From contig NZ_CP108383.1 in NCBI RefSeq assembly GCF_035958815.1, forward strand, positions 62,001 to 126,000: a stretch of DNA of 64,000 nucleotides, given 5' to 3'. The position numbers were made by a program, and so were the translations under genes. Of this stretch, positions 8,368 to 17,834 are shown piece by piece. This DNA comes from Nocardia sp. NBC_01327. Its GTDB lineage: Bacteria > Actinomycetota > Actinomycetes > Mycobacteriales > Mycobacteriaceae. The notes below the pieces were generated by a model. It worked only from the letters and a program-made list of their open reading frames with translations, had not been told where the DNA came from and searched no databases. Numbering within the stretch: the stretch's first letter is position 1; the number at the start of each line of letters is the position of its first letter.

Positions 8368-9521
8368 GACTGGAACCCCAATCGCTTTGCCGCCAGGGCG
8401 GTCAGGATCTCGTTGGTGCCGCCGCCGATACCGAGAATGCGCACATCACGGTACTGGCGCTCGACCTCGGACTCACGCATGTAGCCGAGCCCGCCGAACA
8501 GCTGCACGGCCTGGTGGGCCACCCACTCCGCCGTCTCGACGGCGGTGTTCTTGGCGAAGCACACCTCGGCGATCAGATCGGTCTCACCGCTCGCGGCGCG
8601 TTCGGCCACATGCCGGGAGTACACCCGGGCCACATCGATGCGCCGGGCCATCTCCGACAGCGTGTTCTGCACGGCCTGGCGGCTGATGAGCGGGCGGCCG
8701 AAGGTCTCGCGGTCGCGGCACCAGGCCAGGGTGAGGTCCAGGCAGCGCTGCGCGTGCGCGTAGGACTGGGTGGCCAGGCCGACCCGCTCGCTCACGAAAG
8801 CATTGGCGATCTGGGCGAATCCGGAATTCTCCGGGCCGACCAGATTCGAGACCGGTACGCGCACATCCACATACGACAGTTCCGCCGTATCGGAGCAGAG
8901 CCAGCCCATCTTGTCCAGCTTGCGGCTGACGGTGAATCCGGGCGTGCCCTTCTCCACCACGAGCAGCGAAACCCCCGCCGCGCCTTTGCCTCCCGTGCGC
9001 ACGGCCGTCACCACATAGTCGGCGCGCACGCCGGACGTGATGAAGGTCTTCGCGCCGTTGACGATGAACTCATCGCCGTCGCGGACCGCACTGGTGGTGA
9101 GGTGCCCGACATCGGAGCCGCCGCCGGGCTCGGTAATGGCCAGCGAGCCGATCAGCTCGCCCGCGAGGGTCGGCTTCACCCAGCGCTCGATGTGCTCGGC
9201 ATTGCCGGAGGCGATGATGTGCGGCACGGCGATTCCGCAGGTGAACAGCGAGGCGAACAGGCCGCCCGAGCCACCGGCGTAATGCATTTCCTCGCACACG
9301 ATCGCCGCGTCGATGGGATCGCCGCTGGAACCGCCCGCGGACTCCGGGAACTGGATGCCGAGCAGGCCCAGCGCACCGGCCTTCTTGTGCAGCTCACGCG
9401 GGAGCAGACCGTCCCGCTCCCAGTCGTTCAGGTACGGCAGCACCTCGCGCTCGGTGAATCCGCGCACGGTGGCGCGCAATTCGCGCCGCTCGGGCGTCTC
9501 CCACTGGTTCACATAGCTCAT
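8364..9521 (-). CDS. fadE13: Acyl-CoA dehydrogenase (FadE13-like)
   Basis: From the ATG at 9521 the protein has 385 residues, beginning MSYVNQWETPERREL; upstream in-frame sequence is in the gap and lacks family similarity, so this start is preferred. Signatures: SLAITEPGGGSDVGHL, QSYAHAQRCLDLTLAW, CRDRETFGRPL, and the C-terminal FGGLGYMRESEVERQYRD. The usual catalytic Glu position reads IGGGTNE, the glycine form seen in isovaleryl-CoA-dehydrogenase-type enzymes, whose base lies elsewhere. This supports a branched-chain acyl-CoA substrate. It lies 70 bp after the AtuA-like gene and overlaps accD2 by 4 bp. Confidence 0.9.
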   Translation of the reverse strand: MSYVNQWETPERRELRATVRGFTEREVLPYLNDWERDGLLPRELHKKAGALGLLGIQFPESAGGSSGDPIDAAIVCEEMHYAGGSGGLFASLFTCGIAVPHIIASGNAEHIERWVKPTLAGELIGSLAITEPGGGSDVGHLTTSAVRDGDEFIVNGAKTFITSGVRADYVVTAVRTGGKGAAGVSLLVVEKGTPGFTVSRKLDKMGWLCSDTAELSYVDVRVPVSNLVGPENSGFAQIANAFVSERVGLATQSYAHAQRCLDLTLAWCRDRETFGRPLISRQAVQNTLSEMARRIDVARVYSRHVAERAASGETDLIAEVCFAKNTAVETAEWVAHQAVQLFGGLGYMRESEVERQYRDVRILGIGGGTNEILTALAAKRLGFQS

Positions 9522-9591
9522 GCTGTGCCCTTTCGGCATGCTCGGGGGCCCTGCGTGGTTACGCAGGCTGCCTCCTTCGGGCCCTGACCGC

Positions 9592-11307
9592 TCATGCCAG
9601 AAGCTCCACAGGTATCTCGATGTGCCGGGCTCGCAGCCATTCCCCGAGCCCCTTGGCCTGCGGATCGAAGCGCGCCTGATAGGCCACGCCCGCGCCGAGC
9701 AGGCCCTCGACAATGAAATTGATCGCGCGCAGATTCGGCAGTACATGCCGGGTGATCGGCAGTTTCGCGGTTTCCGGCAGCAGCAGGCGCAGCTCGTCGA
9801 CGGTGAGCGCGTGCACCAGCCAGCGCCACTGCTCGTCGGTGCGCACCCAGACGCCGATATTGGCATTGCCGCCCTTGTCACCACTGCGCGCCAGCGCGAT
9901 GGTGCCCAGTGGGACGCGGCGGGTCTCGCCCTGCGGAAGTAGCTGCGGCAGTGCCGGTTCCGGCACCTCGGCCAGTTCCAGGGTCTCCCCCGCCGGGGCG
10001 ATGTCCACCGTGCTGCCGTCGGGCAGCGTCGCGAGGTGCGGAACCTCCTTCGCATCCACGTATCCGGGGGTGAACACGCCGTAGGGCGCGCCATTGCCGG
10101 GCAGCGTGGTCAGCGAGAAGCCCGCATAGCTGGCCAGCGCCAATTCCACTGCCACAGCGGAGAATCCGCGGCCGACCTTGTTCGGGTCCGGATCGCGCAC
10201 CACGCAGCGCAGCAGCGCGCTGGCCTGCTCCTCGGTCTCGGCATCGGGGCGGTCCAGGCGCGCGAGCGTCCAGTCCAGCTCCGCCGGGCGGACCGGCAGC
10301 CAGGCTTCCAGCTGCCGCTGCACCAGTTCGACCTTCGCCTCGATATCGAGGCCGGTGAGAATGAATTCCATCTCGTTGCGGAAACCGCCGAGGGTGTTGA
10401 GCGACACCTTGGTTCGCGACGGCGGCGCTTCACCCCGCACACCGCTGATGAGGACCCGATCCGGCCCCTCCTGGGTGAGCGCGATGCTGTCGAGCCGGGT
10501 CGTCACATCCGGTCCGGCGTAGCGCGCGCTCTGGATCTCGTACATGAGCTGCGCTTCCACCGTGTCCACGGTGACCGCGCCGCCGGTGCCCGCATGCTTG
10601 GTGATCACCGTGCTGCCGTCGCGGCGCACCTCGGCGATGGGGAAGCCCGGGCGCATCAGATCGGCGATCTCGGTGAAGAAGGCGAAATTGCCTCCGGTGG
10701 CCTGTGTTCCGCACTCGATGACGTGCCCGGCCACCACGGCTCCGGCGAGTGCGTCGTAATCCCCACGCCCCCAGCCGAAGTGGGCGGCCGCGGGACCGAC
10801 CACCAGCGCGGCGTCGGTGACGCGCCCGGTCACCACAATGTCCGCGCCCGCGTTCAGGCATTCGGCGATGCCCCAGGCGCCCAGGTACGCATTGGCCGTC
10901 AGCGGCGTCCCCAACCCCAGTTCAGCGGCGCGCGGCAGCAGGTCGTCACCGGCCACATACGCGACTTTCGGTGCCAGCCCGAGCTTTTCGGCCGCCTCCC
11001 GCACCCGCTGGGCCAGCCCCGCCGGGTTCAGCCCACCGGCATTGGCCACAATGCGCACACCCGATTCGAGGGCCAGCCCGAGGCTGTTCTCCAGCTGCCG
11101 CACAAAAGTCTTGGCATAACCCAGGTTCGCGTCCTTCATCCGATCGCGCCCCAGGATCAGCATGGTGAGCTCGGCGAGGTAGTCGCCGGTGAGCACATCG
11201 AGCTCCCCGCCCTCGAGCATCTCGCGCATGGCGCTCATCCGGTCGCCGTAGAAGCCGGAGCAGTTGCCGATCCGAATGAGCTCCGGATCGTCGCCGAGCT
11301 GACTCAT
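9592..11307 (-). CDS. AtuA-like protein (DUF1446 + AtuA-like ferredoxin-fold domain)
   Basis: 571 residues. The N-terminal 450 residues are DUF1446/AtuA family (RIGNCSGFYGDRMSAM, GDYLAELTMLILGRDRMKD, NAGGLNPAGLAQRV, ITKHAGTGGAVTVDTV). The last 100 residues are the separate AtuA-like C-terminal domain (ALARSGDKGGNANIGVWV). Family members belong to acyclic terpene utilisation (atu) clusters next to geranyl-CoA carboxylase; the biochemical role of AtuA is not established. First gene of the operon, with a good GGGAGG site 7 nt before the ATG. The same gene occupies this place in M. tuberculosis (Rv0976c, from memory). Cytoplasmic; no signal or membrane segments. Confidence 0.88.
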   Translation of the reverse strand: MSQLGDDPELIRIGNCSGFYGDRMSAMREMLEGGELDVLTGDYLAELTMLILGRDRMKDANLGYAKTFVRQLENSLGLALESGVRIVANAGGLNPAGLAQRVREAAEKLGLAPKVAYVAGDDLLPRAAELGLGTPLTANAYLGAWGIAECLNAGADIVVTGRVTDAALVVGPAAAHFGWGRGDYDALAGAVVAGHVIECGTQATGGNFAFFTEIADLMRPGFPIAEVRRDGSTVITKHAGTGGAVTVDTVEAQLMYEIQSARYAGPDVTTRLDSIALTQEGPDRVLISGVRGEAPPSRTKVSLNTLGGFRNEMEFILTGLDIEAKVELVQRQLEAWLPVRPAELDWTLARLDRPDAETEEQASALLRCVVRDPDPNKVGRGFSAVAVELALASYAGFSLTTLPGNGAPYGVFTPGYVDAKEVPHLATLPDGSTVDIAPAGETLELAEVPEPALPQLLPQGETRRVPLGTIALARSGDKGGNANIGVWVRTDEQWRWLVHALTVDELRLLLPETAKLPITRHVLPNLRAINFIVEGLLGAGVAYQARFDPQAKGLGEWLRARHIEIPVELLA

Positions 11308-11390
11308 TACTGGGCCTCCCTGTGCACACCGCGTTCGCGCGGCTTCTTCGCCGCGGTCGCTTACAGGGTCACATCGCCCCAGAAAAAAAT

Positions 11391-11406
11391 CAAGCCTGCG
11401 TGCTTG
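11391..11406. promoter_or_regulatory. Candidate TetR operator upstream of the atu-like operon
   Basis: CAAGC-N6-GCTTG is an inverted repeat 84 bp upstream of the first gene of the operon, next to an A7 tract (11382-11388). TetR-type fatty-acid regulators bind palindromes of this style. Assignment to the regulator at 2151-2768 is inference. Confidence 0.4.
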
Positions 11407-11448
11407 TTAATTGCGGGCACCGCCGAACCTGGGAGTCGAGCCACCAGG

Positions 11449-11454
11449 CAAACT
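11449..11454 (+). promoter_or_regulatory. Candidate -10 box, leaderless start of small membrane gene
   Basis: CAAACT lies 7 nt before the GTG at 11462, with no Shine-Dalgarno sequence between. Confidence 0.35.
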
Positions 11455-11461
11455 GGGTCGG

Positions 11462-11617
11462 GTGTCCTCAGATGTCAGCGTGATCGTGCTGCTTGCCCTG
11501 GCCGGCTTCCTGCTCGGCGGGGCCTATTCGACCTGGAAGACGCTGCGCCCGCTCGCCATCGCACTCGGTGTGGCCGGGGTGCTGGCGGTGGCGGGCGCGA
11601 TCCTCTACGTGATTTAG
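11462..11617 (+). CDS. Small two-helix membrane protein
   Basis: A 51-residue protein from a GTG start: MSSDVSVIVLLALAGFLLGG, a short polar loop YSTWKTLRPL, then a second hydrophobic helix IALGVAGVLAVAGAILYVI at the C-terminus. This is a hairpin of two membrane segments with little else. An upstream in-frame start at 11411 would add 17 residues that look non-coding (RAPPNLGVEPPGKLG). It is divergent from the atu-like operon and convergent with the cyclase gene 27 bp away. I do not recognise a family; codon usage is normal for the window. Confidence 0.6.
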   Translation: MSSDVSVIVLLALAGFLLGGAYSTWKTLRPLAIALGVAGVLAVAGAILYVI

Positions 11618-11644
11618 CTAATAGTTAGCTACTCGGCTCGTCGG

Positions 11645-12700
11645 CTATTCGGCGTCGAGCCGGAAGATGCGCAGATCCTCGGGCACTCCGCTGAGGGGGG
11701 CCGCGAAGAAACTGCGGCGATAGGGCTTCACCCCGAAGCCCAGCTCCTCGAGCGTCTCGTCGTGCAGGGAGTCCAGGGTGGCCGCCGACAGCATGGTGTT
11801 GCCGTTTCCACCGGCCTCCATGACCCGTGCGGCGATCGTGACGTCCAGGCCCAGCCAGTCCCCGCCGATCTCGCGCGGCGTGCCCGTGTGCAGGCCCATC
11901 CGCATCTGCGGGCGGTAGCCGCCGACGGTCACGCCGGTCAGGTTCTCCTTGGCCGCCACCGCGGCCCGTACGGCCCGGTCGGCGGACGGGAAGACGGCCA
12001 TCAGGCCGTCGCCCATGCGCTTGATGACCGTGCCGCCGCGATCGGCGATGGGCGGCTCGATGGCCTTGGCGACCCGGCGCAGCAGCTCCAGGGTCTGTTC
12101 GTCGCCGGCGGTCAGGGACCAGCTGGAGAAGGCCACCAGATCGGTGAACATGATGGTGATCTCCTGCGTGCCGCGGCCCTTGCCGACCCGTTCCAGCATG
12201 GCCTGCCAGACCTGCAGCGCACCCAGCCCCAATTCGCGTGCGGCGCTGGGTGAATCACCGACCAGCTTGTCCGCGGCGCGGGCGACCGCCCGCGCGCCGC
12301 CGGGACCGGACACCGACAGCGGATCGCCGAAGGCGGGGTCGCCGGGGAGGTTCTCGCGGGCCTTGCGGATGGCGCCGATGAGATCGCCGCGGGCATTGGC
12401 GGCGGAAACCAGACCCGACAGCTGGCCGGGGAAACGGCGGCGGCCGGGAGCGGCGTCGGGTTCCTCGCCGTCGTCGACCGTTTCGGTCGGGACCAGCGGG
12501 ATCACCAGGTCGGGGTCGATGCGGGGGGAACGCGCATCACGCGCGCGAGCACCGTTCGCCTCACGCGACCGGTTGCGATCGGTGCCCAATCCTTCCGAAC
12601 GGGAGGCGTCGGATGCGCGTTCGCCGTCGTCGGAGGGTCGCTCGCTCACGCCCAGAGCGTATCTCAGGGCTTGATCTCCGGATGGATGAATGATTGCCAC
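11645..12700 (-). CDS. Class III adenylate/guanylate cyclase
   Basis: From the GTG at 12700 (GGAAGG 7 nt upstream) the protein has 351 residues; GTGs at 12706 and 12649 are alternatives. The first 100 residues are charged and low-complexity. The catalytic domain starts with EITIMFTDLVAFSSWS (metal-binding Asp187), then VIKRMGDGLMAVFP (substrate Lys227, second metal Asp231), GLHTGTP, and GDWLGLDVTIAARV. The last motif normally reads VN-x-AAR; here Thr288 replaces the transition-state asparagine while the arginine is kept. No membrane segments, so it would be cytosolic. Product cAMP is the family default, but the Asn-to-Thr change makes activity uncertain. Confidence 0.82.
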   Translation of the reverse strand: MAIIHPSGDQALRYALGVSERPSDDGERASDASRSEGLGTDRNRSREANGARARDARSPRIDPDLVIPLVPTETVDDGEEPDAAPGRRRFPGQLSGLVSAANARGDLIGAIRKARENLPGDPAFGDPLSVSGPGGARAVARAADKLVGDSPSAARELGLGALQVWQAMLERVGKGRGTQEITIMFTDLVAFSSWSLTAGDEQTLELLRRVAKAIEPPIADRGGTVIKRMGDGLMAVFPSADRAVRAAVAAKENLTGVTVGGYRPQMRMGLHTGTPREIGGDWLGLDVTIAARVMEAGGNGNTMLSAATLDSLHDETLEELGFGVKPYRRSFFAAPLSGVPEDLRIFRLDAE

Positions 12701-12878
12701 CTGCACACCTTCCGATCGGTCTGAGCGGCCACATCGTTGGGCCCGCCGATGTATGGAGTGTTTTGGTTGCTGGGACGATGCTACCGACGCGTGGTTTGGA
12801 TAGCCAGGCGAGTGGGTAGCGGAGCGATAGTTTTCACACACTGTTCTTCTGCGCACATGACTCTTCTGTGCACATGAC

Positions 12879-12915
12879 ATCGGCCCGATACGGAACCAGT
12901 CCGTATCGGGCCGAT
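12879..12915. terminator. Perfect hairpin terminator after the ABC exporter
   Basis: Arms 12879-12893 and 12901-12915 form a perfect 15-bp stem with a 7-nt loop, 48 bp past the permease stop codon on the minus strand. Confidence 0.8.
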
Positions 12916-12962
12916 GGTCGCCGCCGAGCCGGGCAGTGGCCGGCGGCATCCCCGGGCAGGGT

Positions 12963-13721
12963 CTATGCGTCGCGCTTGTTCACCATGAACAGAGCCGCGC
13001 CGAAAATGATCGCGACGAAGGCCGCGAAGTACACCAGGCTCCCCCACGGGCCCCAGTGCCAATCGGTACTGCCGCCGTCGGACACCGAGTAGAAGTGCGA
13101 GGCGTTGGCGAAGGGCATGAACGCGCCCACATTCCGGCCGAAGCTACCGAAGGCGCTCAACAGCGACTCGATCACGGTGGGCCACAGGATGATCAGCGAA
13201 ATGGCGGCGGCCGTCTGCCGCACCAGTACGCCGATGCCGACCGCGAGCAGCACGGCGAGGAAGGCGTAGATGGCCGGGCCGTAGATCGCCCGCGCATTGG
13301 CCGAGGTCGACAGTTCCAGCGCGGAACCGCCGCTGGAACCGGTGATGATCTTGGCCAGGCCGAAGGCCAGCAGGGTCAGCACCCCGATGAGCACCGCGCC
13401 GTACACGCCGATCATGAGCGCCTTGGTGGTGAGCACCTTGTCGCGCTTCGGGGTGGCCAGGAAGGTGGATTTGATGGTGCCGAAACGGTATTCACTGGTC
13501 ACCGCCAGCGACGCCAGGATCATCAGCACCAGCACGCCGAAGCCGCTCACGCCGCCGACGACGTTCGTCACGCTCAGCGGCGGCGAATCGGCCTTCGGAT
13601 TGCGATTGACCGCCGCGATCAGGGCGGCGAAGCCGAGACCCAGCGCCACGATAATGGCCGAGCACCACCACGGCGACCGGGTCGAGGTGAGCTTGATACG
13701 TTCCGCTGCGAGCACGCCCAT
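12963..13721 (-). CDS. ABC-2 type transporter permease
   Basis: 252 residues with about six hydrophobic segments, the first at residues 18-38 and the last near the C-terminus before VNKRDA. The N-terminal LAAERIKLTSTRSPWW is typical of ABC-2 (drug/bacitracin-type) export permeases: an amphipathic helix before the first membrane span. Its first base shares the stop codon region of the ATPase gene (single-base overlap at 13721), so both are one translational unit. Substrate unknown. Confidence 0.88.
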   Translation of the reverse strand: MGVLAAERIKLTSTRSPWWCSAIIVALGLGFAALIAAVNRNPKADSPPLSVTNVVGGVSGFGVLVLMILASLAVTSEYRFGTIKSTFLATPKRDKVLTTKALMIGVYGAVLIGVLTLLAFGLAKIITGSSGGSALELSTSANARAIYGPAIYAFLAVLLAVGIGVLVRQTAAAISLIILWPTVIESLLSAFGSFGRNVGAFMPFANASHFYSVSDGGSTDWHWGPWGSLVYFAAFVAIIFGAALFMVNKRDA

Positions 13722-14665
13722 CAGAGCGCCCCTCCCATCACCTGGTCGAAACCTTCGCCGTGGTATTCCACCGCGCTGCCTGTCATCCGCATGAACGCCT
13801 CCTCCAGCGAGGCGCGCTGCGGCGACAGCTCGTAGAGCGTGATGTCGTTGGCGCCGGCCAGTTTTCCGACCGCGTCGGAGGTGACGCCGGTGACGATCAG
13901 GGCGGCGCCGGCGGCGTCCGCACCCTCCTCGCGCACCGTCATACCGCCCGAGGTGAGCACGCTGCGCAACTGATCCAGCTGCGGACTACGCACGCGCACA
14001 GAGTGTTCCGAGGCGCGCTCGATGAAATCCTTGGTGGAGACGTCGACCATGAGCTTGCCGCGGCCGATCACGATGAGCTGTTCGGCGGTCTGCGCCATTT
14101 CGGACAGCAGATGGCTCGACACCAGCACGGTGCGGCCCTCGCTCGCGAGCCGCTGCATGAAACGCCGAATCCACAGAATGCCTTCGGGATCCAGGCCGTT
14201 CACCGGCTCGTCGAACAGCAGCACCTTCGGATCCCCGAGCAGTGCGCCGGCCAGGCCGAGTCGCTGCGACATGCCGAGCGAGAAACCGCCCGCATTGCGA
14301 TTGGCGACCTCCGAGAGGCCGACCAGCCGCAGCACCTCCTCCACCCGGGAGGCCGGAATGTCATTGGATGCCGCCATCCAGCGCAGATGCGCACGCGCCG
14401 AACGGTTCGGATGCACCCACTTGGCATCGAGCAGCGCGCCGACCTCTTCCAGCGGGCGCTTCAGAGCTCGATACGGCTTACCGTTGACGAGCGCCGTACC
14501 GGACGTCGGTTCGTCCAACCCCAGAATCATCCGCATGGTGGTCGACTTGCCCGCCCCGTTCGGGCCGAGAAAGCCGGTCACCAGTCCCGGACGCACGGTG
14601 AACGTCAGATCCGACACCGCGACGGTCTGCCCGTAGTGTTTGGTCAGGCCCCTCAGTTCGATCAT
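13721..14665 (-). CDS. ABC transporter ATP-binding protein (ABC-2 exporter)
   Basis: 314 residues. Walker A is GPNGAGKSTTM, the signature is FSLGMSQRLGLAGALLGDP, Walker B is VLLFDEPVNGLD, followed by the H-loop VSSHLLSEM. The C-terminal 80 residues form the accessory domain common in BcrA/DrrA-like exporters. It pairs with the permease directly downstream. No Shine-Dalgarno is seen; AAGACT at 14673-14678 lies 7 nt before the ATG, so transcription may start at the start codon. Export substrate is not indicated by the context. Confidence 0.92.
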   Translation of the reverse strand: MIELRGLTKHYGQTVAVSDLTFTVRPGLVTGFLGPNGAGKSTTMRMILGLDEPTSGTALVNGKPYRALKRPLEEVGALLDAKWVHPNRSARAHLRWMAASNDIPASRVEEVLRLVGLSEVANRNAGGFSLGMSQRLGLAGALLGDPKVLLFDEPVNGLDPEGILWIRRFMQRLASEGRTVLVSSHLLSEMAQTAEQLIVIGRGKLMVDVSTKDFIERASEHSVRVRSPQLDQLRSVLTSGGMTVREEGADAAGAALIVTGVTSDAVGKLAGANDITLYELSPQRASLEEAFMRMTGSAVEYHGEGFDQVMGGAL

Positions 14666-14672
14666 GACGCCC

Positions 14673-14678
14673 AGTCTT
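14673..14678 (-). promoter_or_regulatory. Candidate -10 box of the ABC exporter (leaderless)
   Basis: AAGACT, read on the minus strand, is 7 nt from the ATG at 14665; no ribosome-binding site intervenes. Confidence 0.3.
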
Positions 14679-14808
14679 CCCGAAGTTGCGGCCGGGCACT
14701 ATCGACCCGAGGTCGCGCGTCGCATCCCCCTCGAGGATGACCTGGTCCCGAGCTCCCCCGAGGATCATCCCCCTGAACGAGGAGCTGCGGCAACGCAATT
14801 TCGGCCGG

Positions 14809-15774
<966 letters not shown>

Positions 15775-15778
<4 letters not shown>

Positions 15779-16893
15779 CGAATTCCTCCTGGAGAAATCG
15801 GGGCTTCGGTGCGGGCGGACGGGGTATCGGCCGGGACAGGGCGGGCGAAACGACCGGGGTCGGCGGGCGCGGCCTCCGGAAGCTCGGTGTCGGAGAGCAG
15901 GGCGAGCACCGCGTCGACGGTGACGGGCGTACCGAGAATTCCATTGCGGCCGTGGCCGGTCGCGGCGATCACCCGATTGTCCAGGTAGCCGATGAGGGGG
16001 ACGCTGTCCGGTGAGCCCGGGCGGGAACCCGCTGCGGCTTCGGCGAATTCGTATTCGCCGATGCCCGGGAGAATCGCCTCGGCATCGGTGATGAGGTCGC
16101 GAACGCCGGCGACTGTCACGGCGGTGTCGAAACCCTGCTCGTATTGGGTTGCGCCCAAGACGATTCCGTCCGCGCGCGGGACCAGGTAGATGGGGCGGCC
16201 GTGCACGCGCGCCCGGATCACGCCCTGCGGCGGGACCGGTGCGCTGGGGCGGCGGCGCAGGCGCAGGATCTCACCCTTCACCGGGCGCACCGGCAGGCCC
16301 GACCACAGGGCGGCCGCGGCGGCGCCCGCGGCGAGCACGATCCGATCGTGCGGGAGGTCTTCCAGGGAGGTCACCTGTTCGGCGCGGAATTCGACTCCGG
16401 CGGCGGTACAGGCCGCGCGCAGGGCGGTCACCAGGGCGCGGTTGTCCACGGCCGGTTCGGACGTCGCCAGCAGTCCGGCGCGGACCGTGCGGGCCAGGCC
16501 GGGTTCGGCCGCACGGACACCGGCCCGGTCCAGCAGTCGCAGTGCATGACCGCGCGCATTGACCCAGTCTGCGATGGTGCGCAGATCGGCCGCGTCGGCG
16601 GCATCGAGGGCGACGGTGAGGGTGCGCGTCGCGGTGAACAGGTCCGCACCCGTGCGGGCCCGCAGGCGCTCGGCGAAATCGGGCCAGCGCGCGAGCGAGG
16701 CGGCCCCGAATTCCAGGGCGCCGTCCTCACCCGGCCACCCCTCGGAGAGGGGGGCGAGCATGCCGCCCGCGACCCAGGAGGCGCCTGTCCCATTTGCCGG
16801 ATCCAGCAGTGTGACCATCCAGCCCGATTCGGCGGCCCGCCAGGCCACTGAGAGCCCGATCACGCCTCCGCCGACCACGGCCAGAGTCCGCAT
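15775..16893 (-). CDS. thiO: Glycine oxidase ThiO
   Basis: 372 residues from the ATG at 16893, which has GAGGTGG 6 nt upstream; a GTG at 16908 would add five residues. The N-terminus is an FAD Rossmann motif (LAVVGGGVIGLSVAWRAAE), and the DAO family motifs ASWVAGGMLAP and ATGHGRNGILGTPVT are present. ThiO oxidises glycine to dehydroglycine for ThiG, the aerobic alternative to ThiH. It is the first gene of thiOSG, divergent from thiE across a 137-bp gap. Confidence 0.93.
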
Positions 16894-16936
16894 CTGGTTC
16901 CACCTCACTACCCGGACATACCGGGAACTGCAATTT

Positions 16937-16959
16937 CATCTGTAAGTACATCTGACGTA
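16937..16959. repeat. Tandem 12-bp direct repeat in the thiO-thiE promoter region
   Basis: CATCTGTAAGTA is followed directly by CATCTGACGTA. It lies 44-66 bp upstream of the thiO start in the shared divergent promoter region and could be a regulator site. No TPP riboswitch sequence is present on either strand of this gap. Confidence 0.35.
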
Positions 16960-17017
16960 AACGCCTGATCACGCGTAACCGACCGCGAGGCATTCCACAT
17001 GCCCACGGTAGCGCGAC

Positions 17018-17023
17018 TACGGT
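17018..17023 (+). promoter_or_regulatory. thiE: -10 box of leaderless thiE
   Basis: TACGGT lies exactly 7 nt before the GTG start at 17031; no Shine-Dalgarno site fits between. Confidence 0.55.
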
Positions 17024-17030
17024 CTGAAAC

Positions 17031-17735
17031 GTGCAGCCCTCCCACCCCGGCCGCCCTGCGGCACCGCGCGAACGTCTGGCCGACGCGCGCCTGTATTTGT
17101 GCACCGACGCTCGGCGGGAAAAGGGCGATTTGGCCGCCTTCGCCGATGCGGCCCTCGCGGGCGGTGTCGACATCATCCAGCTACGAGACAAGGGGTCGCC
17201 CGGGGAGCAGCAGTTCGGCTCGCTCGAGGCCAAGGCCGAACTCGGCGTCCTCGCCGAACTGAAGGCGGCCGCCCGCCGCCACGGGGCGCTCCTCGCCGTG
17301 AACGATCGCGCCGATATCGCCCTCGCCGCCGGCGCCGATGTGCTGCATCTGGGCCAGGGCGATCTACCGCCCTTCTACGCCCGCAGAATTCTCGGCCCGG
17401 ATGTCGTGATCGGGCGCTCCACCCACAATCGCGCGCAAGCCGGGCTCGCGGGGGTCGACGAACATATCGACTACTTCGCCACCGGCCCGGTGTACGCCAC
17501 TCCGACCAAGCCTGGACGCCAGCCCTCGGGGCTGGACCTCGTGCGCTCCACGGCCGAATCGCACACCACCCGACCGTGGTTCGCCATCGGCGGCATCGAC
17601 GACACACGACTGCCCGAGGTGCTCGCCGCCGGTGCGACCCGAATCGTGGTGGTGCGCGCCATTACCGCCGCCGCCGACCCCGAGGCCGCCGCCCGCGCCC
17701 TGAAGCAACGCATTCTGGACAACCTCGACCGCTGA
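17031..17735 (+). CDS. thiE: Thiamin-phosphate synthase ThiE
   Basis: 234 residues. It joins hydroxymethylpyrimidine diphosphate and thiazole phosphate to thiamin phosphate. TIM-barrel motifs are clear: [10 protein letters not shown] (pyrophosphate binding), [27 protein letters not shown] split over two strands, [26 protein letters not shown] and WFAIGGID. The N-terminal 15 residues ([15 protein letters not shown]) are an extension rich in Pro/Arg. Divergent from thiO; convergent with the molybdopterin oxidoreductase. Order thiE-thiO-thiS-thiG agrees with mycobacteria. Confidence 0.95.
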   Translation: MQPSHPGRPAAPRERLADARLYLCTDARREKGDLAAFADAALAGGVDIIQLRDKGSPGEQQFGSLEAKAELGVLAELKAAARRHGALLAVNDRADIALAAGADVLHLGQGDLPPFYARRILGPDVVIGRSTHNRAQAGLAGVDEHIDYFATGPVYATPTKPGRQPSGLDLVRSTAESHTTRPWFAIGGIDDTRLPEVLAAGATRIVVVRAITAAADPEAAARALKQRILDNLDR

Positions 17736-17742
17736 GAACCAC

Positions 17743-17829
17743 CCGTCGTCCCAGCATGGCTTCGGCCGGGACCGTGGTGGATCAGCCGCTCCCTGTGGAT
17801 TCCGGCCGGAGGCACGCCGGAATGACGGG
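17743..17829. repeat. Dispersed palindromic repeat, copy 2 (degenerate)
   Basis: Inverted arms 17743-17772 (CCGTCGTCCCAGCATGGC...) and 17798-17829 (GGATTCCGGCCGGAGG...) fill nearly the whole 99-bp convergent gap between thiE and the molybdopterin oxidoreductase. It belongs to the same family as 2038-2126 and 33213-33293 with several mismatches. Confidence 0.6.
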
Positions 17830-17834
17830 CGAAT

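Noticed and set aside
2777..8484. Several 550-740-codon plus-strand frames opposite the carboxylase operon
   Set aside because: They mirror the codon bias of the minus-strand genes, are His/Gly/Arg-rich and show no recognisable domain.
9522..10094. Upstream extension of the FadE13-like frame to 10094
   Set aside because: The added residues overlap the AtuA-like gene and have no family similarity; the ATG at 9521 begins the conserved protein.
16894..17030. TPP riboswitch between thiO and thiE
   Set aside because: No CTGAGA-type core, no ACC-CTT/GAACCTGAT-type segments on either strand.
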